From positions 173,626-237,625 of the forward strand of contig JAGBPS010000017.1 of NCBI GenBank assembly GCA_017633255.1: a DNA stretch of 64,000 bases, given 5' to 3'. Below the pieces are notes generated by a model, which was given only the letters and a program-made list of their open reading frames with translations, ran no database searches and was not told the origin of the DNA. Positions 58,609 through 64,000 of the stretch are shown piece after piece. Numbering within the stretch: the stretch's first letter is position 1; the number at the start of each line of letters is the position of its first letter. This stretch comes from Bacteroidales bacterium (GTDB lineage: Bacteria; Bacteroidota; Bacteroidia; Bacteroidales; WCHB1-69). The position numbers and the translations under genes are program-made.

Positions 58609-60108
58609 ATGAAAACATTACTTTTTTCAGCCGTGGCCATAGCCTTGTTTTTCGGGCTGTATGTCGCCACATTGCGCAGGTGCAACCTGCTTCGCCTGCG
58701 ACGTTTTTATCTCGTTGGAACATTGATGGTCGCAATGGTCATCCCTTTTGTTTCCATTGAGACGAAAACACCACAAGCCACCCGCGTGAGCTCGTATGTG
58801 CAACACATTCAGATACTTGATGAGGCTCCCACCTTGCAAATCGGCGACACAGAGGCTTCTCCGGTATCTATACAAACTGAAACAAAAGTTGAAACACAAA
58901 ATGCACCTGCCTCATGGACTTTGAAAGACCTGCTGATAAAGGCATATCTTATCGGCTGTGTGGTGACATTTATTCTATTGATTGTCAAACTAGTGCGTAC
59001 TTTTCGCTATTATCGTCGCAGCAACTTGTCCGAGTCGCTTTCCACTTGGGAAATGCGTGTCCGGATACTGGCTGAACCCGATGGGAATCTCCCCTTTTCG
59101 TTCCTACGTTCGGTGTTTGTCAATCCGGAAGTTTTCACGGATAGCGAGTTGCAGCAGGTGCTCTGTCACGAGCGCGCGCATATTCGTCAGCACCATACCG
59201 TAGATTTGCTCTTGTTGGAAGTCGTAAAAGTGTTGCAGTGGTTCAACCCTCTCATATATTTGTATTTGAGAGAGTTGAAGTCTGTTCATGAGTATCTGGC
59301 AGACGAAGAAGTGCTGGCTCAAGGTGCTGTAAAACGCGACTATCTGGAGCTGCTTTACAAGCAGTTGTGCGTGGGCAAGTTTGCACCCGTGGGCAACAGT
59401 TTCCGTCATTTCCTCACCAAAAAGCGGATTCAGATGATGAACCAGAAGGTAAAGAACAAAGTATCCGCATGGTGGTTGCTGCTCCTTATCCCCATAATGA
59501 CAGGACTACTGCTGGTGAACTGCCATCCGAAAACAGACAATTTGCCAGAGGAAGTGGCGGCTGATGAGGAAGTATGCGAAAACCCGGATGTGATGCCTGA
59601 GTTTCCTGGCGGCATACAACAGTATTTGGACAATCTTTTCGATAGTATGCAATATCCGGAGATTGCCAAACAACATCGTTTTTCAGGCACTTATTTAGTG
59701 CGTTTCATTGTGGAGAAAGATGGCAAAATATACCTCACTGAGATTGACACAACTTTGATGAGTTCCTTGGATGTGGAAGGTGGAGGGAATCAAACGACAT
59801 CTTCCAATAAGGATCGAGATGTGAAAGGGAAAATTGTAGTGAACAGCAGTGATTATAAAGATTTTGCCTCAGAGATAGATTTGGCTAATCAAGAGGAGAT
59901 AAACCGTGCGTTTCGGAATGCTCCTGCCTGCAAGCCCGCCATGAAGGATGGCCAACCCGTGCGCTGCGAGCTCCGTCTGCCAGTTTTCTTTGTTTTTGAA
60001 ATGTTAGCTCCTCTCGGAGAAAGCATAACTCCCGAAAAAAAACTTCCCCATATCGCACACTACACCATCGATACCATCCCTAGCGACAAACTGGTTATAG
60101 AATACTGA
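58609..60108 (+). CDS. BlaR1-like M56 membrane metallopeptidase with TonB-C-like domain
   Basis: This sensor-protease of 499 residues has three to four N-terminal helices and the zinc motif CHERAHIRQHH (HExxH, about residue 190), followed by VHEYLADEEVL with the third ligand. After a last helix (SAWWLLLLIPIMTGLLLVNC) the periplasmic part contains PEFPGGIQQYLDNLFDSMQYPE and GTYLVRFIVEKDGKI, a TonB C-terminal-type domain split by an insert. Such fusions in this phylum link sensing with an outer-membrane receptor; the next gene is one. Confidence 0.9.
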   Translation: MKTLLFSAVAIALFFGLYVATLRRCNLLRLRRFYLVGTLMVAMVIPFVSIETKTPQATRVSSYVQHIQILDEAPTLQIGDTEASPVSIQTETKVETQNAPASWTLKDLLIKAYLIGCVVTFILLIVKLVRTFRYYRRSNLSESLSTWEMRVRILAEPDGNLPFSFLRSVFVNPEVFTDSELQQVLCHERAHIRQHHTVDLLLLEVVKVLQWFNPLIYLYLRELKSVHEYLADEEVLAQGAVKRDYLELLYKQLCVGKFAPVGNSFRHFLTKKRIQMMNQKVKNKVSAWWLLLLIPIMTGLLLVNCHPKTDNLPEEVAADEEVCENPDVMPEFPGGIQQYLDNLFDSMQYPEIAKQHRFSGTYLVRFIVEKDGKIYLTEIDTTLMSSLDVEGGGNQTTSSNKDRDVKGKIVVNSSDYKDFASEIDLANQEEINRAFRNAPACKPAMKDGQPVRCELRLPVFFVFEMLAPLGESITPEKKLPHIAHYTIDTIPSDKLVIEY

Positions 60109-60145
60109 TTTGCATCGAAAGTGTAAATCTTAAAAAACTAAAAAT

Positions 60146-62374
60146 ATGAAAAAACTTTTGGTCACCATCGCTGTGATGGCGGTGGTAGGAGGGCTTTATG
60201 CGCAACAAAACGACACGATTGCGAGTGCCAAAGTGGACACTGTCAACCCCAAGCAGACAATGGAATTGCAAGAGGTGGGCATCACCGCCAAGAAGCCCGT
60301 GTATATGACGGACGGGGAGAAGACCCTGTATAATGTCTCGGAAGACCCTGCTGTCCAGACAGGTACGGCAGCCGATGCCCTGCAGAATGCGCCCGGTGTG
60401 GAAGTGGACGTGGAAGGCAATGTGACCCTGCGAGGGGTTTCCTCCGTGGAAATCTGGCTTAACAACAAGCCTGCCAACATGAATGCCGAGGCGCTGAAAC
60501 TCCTTCTGCAACAGATGCCCGCCAGCGACATCGAGAAAATAGAGGTCATCACCAACCCCTCGGCAAGATATAGTGCGCAGGGCACGGGCGGTATCATCAA
60601 CATTGTCACGGTTTCCAACATCAAGAAGAACAGCTTCTTGAGTTTCGGGGCGAAGGGCTCCTCCTCGCCTGATGTCACCCCCTTCATCTCCTACGTTTAT
60701 GCCGACCGCAAGTTCTCTATCAGCACCTACCTGCACTATTGGTACAGCACCTCTCGCCATGACACACACGGTGAATCAAGTTATTACGATAATGACGGCA
60801 GTTTGTCTTCGCATAGCCAATACAATACCGTGCGGCGTTTCAAGGAGAACCAGATCGGGTTGTTTGTCAATGCCTCTTATACACCTGACACAGCCAATAT
60901 CATTTATGTTTACGGTGGCTTCTTTCCCATGTCCAACAATTTTGTCCAACATGACTCCACTTGGCGGAACGAATATATTTATCAGCCAGGAAATTATTCT
61001 TATACAGAGGATTATATACTTAAGTCCCAAAATTTTGGCGGTTACATAGGCTTGTGGTATGAGCATCAATTCAATCCCAAAGGACACACAATCAGCGCAA
61101 GCGCTTTCTATCAGGCTTCCGCTTACAAATCGCAAGCGACAAAGGACCGGGCTTATCTGCTTTTGCCGCTACCGAATTGGATTCGGCAGGAAAACTGGCG
61201 TTATAACTCCCATTATCTGACCATGGAGCTGGATTATACTTTCCCCTATCATGCCAATGGTATCCTGGAGTTGGGGGTGTCGGGCTCTGCCAATCCCAAG
61301 TACCAATGGGGAAATATAGACTCTTTGGTACACTCATCCACAGCAGATTACTATGTGAAAGACAAATTGCGTTCTTACACTTTGTACGACAATCCTGTGG
61401 ATTTGGCAAGCTATGTGACAGTGCAGCACCAATTTGGCGGCTTCACCATAAAAGGCGGATTGCGGGCTGAGTACGCTTTGCGCGGCATACGCTATCCTGA
61501 TGCCCCTGGCTACAATTTCCAGCGCCATTTCTGGGGACTATTTCCTTCGCTGCATCTGAGTTACCGTACCAAAAACATGCACAATTTCAAGCTGAGCTAC
61601 ACCCGTAGGGTGAACAATCCGCAACCTTCCGACCTCACCGCCTTTTGTACCTATTCGGACGACAGCTTCAGCACAGGCAATCCCGACTTGCGACAGGCGT
61701 TCACAAACTCTGTGGAGGCCGGCTGGACCAAGTATATCAAGAAATTTGGCAATGTGGGCATCAATGCATGGTTCAAAAACACAAAAGACGAATTCTCGCC
61801 CTTGACAGATGTCTGTTACGACCCGTTTTTCGGGCGGATTGTCCCCTTTGCTGAACCCATCAATGCGGGACGCACCCTGAATACGGGTGCGGAGGTCAAT
61901 GTTACCTACCAACTCAAAACCTTCATGAGCATCCGCTTTTACGGCAATGTCTATTACATGAAGTCGGCTTTCCAGTTCCGCAACGAGGAACAGCCTTACA
62001 TCGTGGACAATCTGGGCTACAGTTTCCGGCTGAACTTCTGGACAAAGTTATGGAAAGTGTTGGAAATCAATGCGGCGGCCAACTACCAGTCCCAAACTGT
62101 GTCGCTGTTCACCACCGTGAAACCGCGTTACAGCATTGACCTTGGCCTGAAAGCGGAGTTCTGGAAGCACCGCATCGCGGTATGGGTGAACGTGGACGAC
62201 CTTTTCGACTGGAACCGTAGTGCAAGTGTGAGTAGTAATCCCTATTATCTGGACAGCAGCTCGAAGCGTGTGAACTGGCAAGCACGGACCATACGCTTCG
62301 GCCTCTCGTTCAAGTTTGGCAAAATGGAGTTGGAGTCCGCACAAGCCGGGCAGGGGCAAGGGGAACGGCGGTAA
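60146..62374 (+). CDS. TonB-dependent receptor-like outer-membrane protein
   Basis: This 742-residue protein has a signal peptide (KKLLVTIAVMAVVGGLYAQ), no carboxypeptidase-like domain, a plug (ADALQNAPGVEVDVEGNVTLRG ... IEVITNPSARYSAQGTGGIINIV) and a barrel that ends IRFGLSFKFGKM. The type is the 'outer membrane beta-barrel family' receptor often next to BlaI/M56 genes. It lies 37 bp after the M56 gene. Ligand unknown. The last residues (QAGQGQGERR) extend past the barrel. Confidence 0.88.
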   Translation: MKKLLVTIAVMAVVGGLYAQQNDTIASAKVDTVNPKQTMELQEVGITAKKPVYMTDGEKTLYNVSEDPAVQTGTAADALQNAPGVEVDVEGNVTLRGVSSVEIWLNNKPANMNAEALKLLLQQMPASDIEKIEVITNPSARYSAQGTGGIINIVTVSNIKKNSFLSFGAKGSSSPDVTPFISYVYADRKFSISTYLHYWYSTSRHDTHGESSYYDNDGSLSSHSQYNTVRRFKENQIGLFVNASYTPDTANIIYVYGGFFPMSNNFVQHDSTWRNEYIYQPGNYSYTEDYILKSQNFGGYIGLWYEHQFNPKGHTISASAFYQASAYKSQATKDRAYLLLPLPNWIRQENWRYNSHYLTMELDYTFPYHANGILELGVSGSANPKYQWGNIDSLVHSSTADYYVKDKLRSYTLYDNPVDLASYVTVQHQFGGFTIKGGLRAEYALRGIRYPDAPGYNFQRHFWGLFPSLHLSYRTKNMHNFKLSYTRRVNNPQPSDLTAFCTYSDDSFSTGNPDLRQAFTNSVEAGWTKYIKKFGNVGINAWFKNTKDEFSPLTDVCYDPFFGRIVPFAEPINAGRTLNTGAEVNVTYQLKTFMSIRFYGNVYYMKSAFQFRNEEQPYIVDNLGYSFRLNFWTKLWKVLEINAAANYQSQTVSLFTTVKPRYSIDLGLKAEFWKHRIAVWVNVDDLFDWNRSASVSSNPYYLDSSSKRVNWQARTIRFGLSFKFGKMELESAQAGQGQGERR

Positions 62375-62498
62375 GTCTTGAATTATTTTTAAAAAATTTG
62401 CCATTGATTATTACTGGCATACGACGCTGCGTAAAATAGTATAACAGCAATAACCTTATCTCTTGTAAATAACCGAACCAGGAAATCAGCGACAGCCC

Positions 62499-63275
62499 CT
62501 ATTTCACTGACAATACAATAGGCTCACCGGGGTTGGACGGATTGCGCAGGGTGATGTAGGCTCCGTTCTGCTCCTGAATGGCATGTCGCATCACCAAAAG
62601 GCTACGGCCCACCTGAACACAGTCCTCACCTATTAACTCCTTGATCTCCTTCAGAGTGGTAAGGCTTGTATACTCATCCGTGCCCGTATAATAGTGGGTA
62701 TAATTCTTCACCTGTTGGCAATACAATAATTGCGGTATCTCAATGAAACAATCTTTCTTTTCCTTATCCTTCACATGTATCAGTTGCAGCTGTTTTGCCG
62801 ACTCTTTTTTCATGCTTTCCTCCTCGCGAACAGCATTTTCATATAAACCAAGAAGAACGAAAAAAGCCAATAATGCTAAATTTCGCATGGATTGAGTGAT
62901 AATATCCTGTTTGAACAATTCGAACTGAATTTCAGAGGGGAAATTTGCATAAAAGAAATCATGTAATTTGGAATATAAAAAGCCCACTTCACAGCAACTC
63001 CAAACCAATGCGCTTCCTAATGCGATGATAAAATATAAGGCATATTTTTTCTGCAACAAAAATTTTGGAATAAACAATAAATAATGAAGGTACAGAAATA
63101 ATAACACAAAAATGGCGACCACATATTCCATATAGAATGGCTTAGGTATCAGCGGACGCATTAACGACATGTGCGAGAACACATAGATAAAACCGATGCA
63201 AATAACGAGATGCACCAACCATTTTCTTCCAAATTGTCTCAACGAGGAGAGGAAACCAGCTTTATTTTCGTCCAT
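62499..63275 (-). CDS. Membrane-bound LytTR transcription regulator
   Basis: This 258-residue protein has four predicted helices in residues 20-150 and a LytTR DNA-binding domain at about 165-255 (IEIPQLLYCQQVKNYTHYYTGTDEY; LGEDCVQVGRSLLVMRHAI region). No receiver domain is present; membrane LytTR proteins are common in this phylum. Its ATG lies within an 18-bp sequence that is repeated inverted 99 bp upstream, a likely binding site. It is divergent from the gene at 63510. Confidence 0.88.
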   Translation of the reverse strand: MDENKAGFLSSLRQFGRKWLVHLVICIGFIYVFSHMSLMRPLIPKPFYMEYVVAIFVLLFLYLHYLLFIPKFLLQKKYALYFIIALGSALVWSCCEVGFLYSKLHDFFYANFPSEIQFELFKQDIITQSMRNLALLAFFVLLGLYENAVREEESMKKESAKQLQLIHVKDKEKKDCFIEIPQLLYCQQVKNYTHYYTGTDEYTSLTTLKEIKELIGEDCVQVGRSLLVMRHAIQEQNGAYITLRNPSNPGEPIVLSVK

Positions 63276-63282
63276 ATTTCGT
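63265..63282 (-). promoter_or_regulatory. Candidate LytTR site overlapping the regulator start codon
   Basis: ACGAAATATGGACGAAAA on the minus strand, an exact inverted copy of 63381-63398. The ATG of the regulator is in its middle, so binding could block its translation or transcription. Confidence 0.55.
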
Positions 63283-63302
63283 TTATAATCCTGTTTTTCA
63301 TT

Positions 63303-63311
63303 GCAAATATA
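63303..63311 (-). promoter_or_regulatory. -7 box of the LytTR gene (TATATTTGC)
   Basis: TATATTTGC on the minus strand, 28 bp upstream of ATG 63275. Confidence 0.7.
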
Positions 63312-63379
63312 CTAAATTCAAAGCAAAAAAATGAGGGACAAAAGTGATTTTCCAAACACTCTGTACCTTAGTTAGTTAG

Positions 63380-63414
63380 GACGAAATATGGACGAAAACT
63401 TGACGAAATATGGA
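63380..63414. promoter_or_regulatory. Candidate LytTR direct-repeat operator
   Basis: Two copies of GACGAAATATGGA start at 63380 and 63402, 22 bp apart, close to two helical turns as usual for LytTR dimers. They lie about 65-100 bp upstream of the -7 box of the next gene. Confidence 0.6.
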
Positions 63415-63476
63415 TGGGATTGAGACAGCAAAGCTTTTTATTGGAAATATTTGGGCAAGAGCATTTGAAATTTGAT

Positions 63477-63485
63477 TACCTTTGT
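63477..63485 (+). promoter_or_regulatory. -7 box of the secreted protein gene (TACCTTTGT)
   Basis: TACCTTTG, 25 bp upstream of ATG 63510. Confidence 0.7.
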
Positions 63486-63509
63486 GAAGCAAACCATCAA
63501 ACAAACATC

Positions 63510-64000
63510 ATGAAATTTTCCAAACTTTTCATCGCATCAGTCATCGTCCTTTTCACCCTCCCCACCGCCTCCGCCCAAGGCGAATGGAAGTGGGCGCATT
63601 ATTGGACGGGAAGCGGTGGCGACTTAAACAACATTTTCAACAATATTACAAATACTGCCTTTGACGAGGAGGGCAATGTTTACGTATATGGCACGATGGG
63701 TGGCAATGTCAGGTTAGACGGGGAAATGCTTATGTTTTCAAGTAATTCGGATGTGATAACTACTTCAGAGCATTCTATCTTATTGGCCAAATTTGACACT
63801 TTGGGAACAATGCTATGGTATAAAGTGATAAAGTGCCAAGGCGACTATTGGTCCATTCCTAAATGGATGACTGTGAAAAACGATAGGATATATATTACCG
63901 GAATAACGGGTATGTGGACCGATAGATATTACTGGTTGTATTACATAGACACTTTGATAACGAAAGAAGATGTGTTGAGTTTGCCTGCTTCGGAAAGGAA
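63510..64000 (+). CDS. Secreted protein, N-terminal part (cut by window end)
   Basis: The frame is open to the right edge (163 codons visible). It has a signal peptide (FSKLFIASVIVLFTLPTASA) and then beta-propeller-like strands: ITNTAFDEEGNVYVYGTMGG and HSILLAKFDTLGTMLWYKVIK, as in SBBP-type repeat proteins that often end in a T9SS sorting domain (not visible here). It is probably controlled by the divergent LytTR regulator. Confidence 0.75.
   Translation, partial: MKFSKLFIASVIVLFTLPTASAQGEWKWAHYWTGSGGDLNNIFNNITNTAFDEEGNVYVYGTMGGNVRLDGEMLMFSSNSDVITTSEHSILLAKFDTLGTMLWYKVIKCQGDYWSIPKWMTVKNDRIYITGITGMWTDRYYWLYYIDTLITKEDVLSLPASER

Noticed and set aside
1..64000. CRISPR array, rRNA, tRNA or IS transposase
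   Set aside because: I looked for regular direct repeats with spacers, for tRNA arm patterns and for transposase motifs and found none that I could support.

Overview
The window reads as chromosome of a member of the Bacteroidota, most likely order Bacteroidales; no species can be named from it. Three signs support this. Most transcription units are preceded by the Bacteroidota -7 box TAnnTTTG instead of sigma70 boxes. Shine-Dalgarno sequences are mostly absent. One secreted protease ends in a type A sorting domain of the type IX secretion system (T9SS). Gene content agrees: TonB receptors with no periplasmic binding protein beside them, lipoproteins, LptC next to coaX, and SufE.

Layout. 1-6.2 kb: end of an unknown gene, then a tripartite RND efflux operon (adaptor, pump, TolC-like channel). 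6.3-9.2 kb: an acyltransferase/acyl-CoA ligase pair and a CinA-type amidase. 9.2-14.8 kb: PfkB-type kinase, sufE, DUF1295 membrane protein, birA, a U32 peptidase-family protein and rpmB. 14.9-19.2 kb: TonB receptor plus FecCD permease and ATPase. 19.2-22.3 kb: a large secreted protein carrying both a C10 cysteine protease and an M6-like metalloprotease. 22.4-36.8 kb: mainly minus-strand housekeeping genes (aminotransferase, HAD phosphatase, rfbC, ClC channel, SAM hydrolase, purD, MltF-like transglycosylase, lptC, TPR protein, outer-membrane protein, coaX).

36.9-48.1 kb is an accessory island and the most notable part of the window. It holds one expressed-looking Rhs protein on the plus strand, a tyrosine recombinase on the minus strand, and five orphan Rhs C-terminal 'tip' genes on the minus strand, each followed by a candidate immunity gene. 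All six rhs genes cross the same 28-bp inverted-repeat site (11-bp arm, 6-bp centre, 11-bp arm) in the same reading frame. The architecture is that of a Xer/dif-type recombination site. The recombinase and the Rhs body sit between inversely oriented sites, so one inversion would fuse the body in frame to another toxin tip. I read this as a candidate recombinase-driven toxin-tip switching system.

48.2-57.9 kb returns to core genes: glycosyltransferase, TPR protein, ribH, fmt, HU, trmH, rpmH, parvulin isomerase, MoxR ATPase, histidine kinase, thpR and a HicB-like protein. 58.2-62.4 kb is a BlaI/M56 signalling operon whose peptidase carries a TonB-C-like domain and is followed by an outer-membrane receptor. 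62.5-64 kb has a membrane LytTR regulator facing a secreted protein gene cut by the window edge, with matching direct repeats between them.

Short dispersed repeats are frequent between genes: palindromes, a two-hairpin element and AT-rich tandem words. Several genes end inside them, and two palindromes have been absorbed in frame by the U32 gene. I saw no rRNA, tRNA, CRISPR array or IS transposase.
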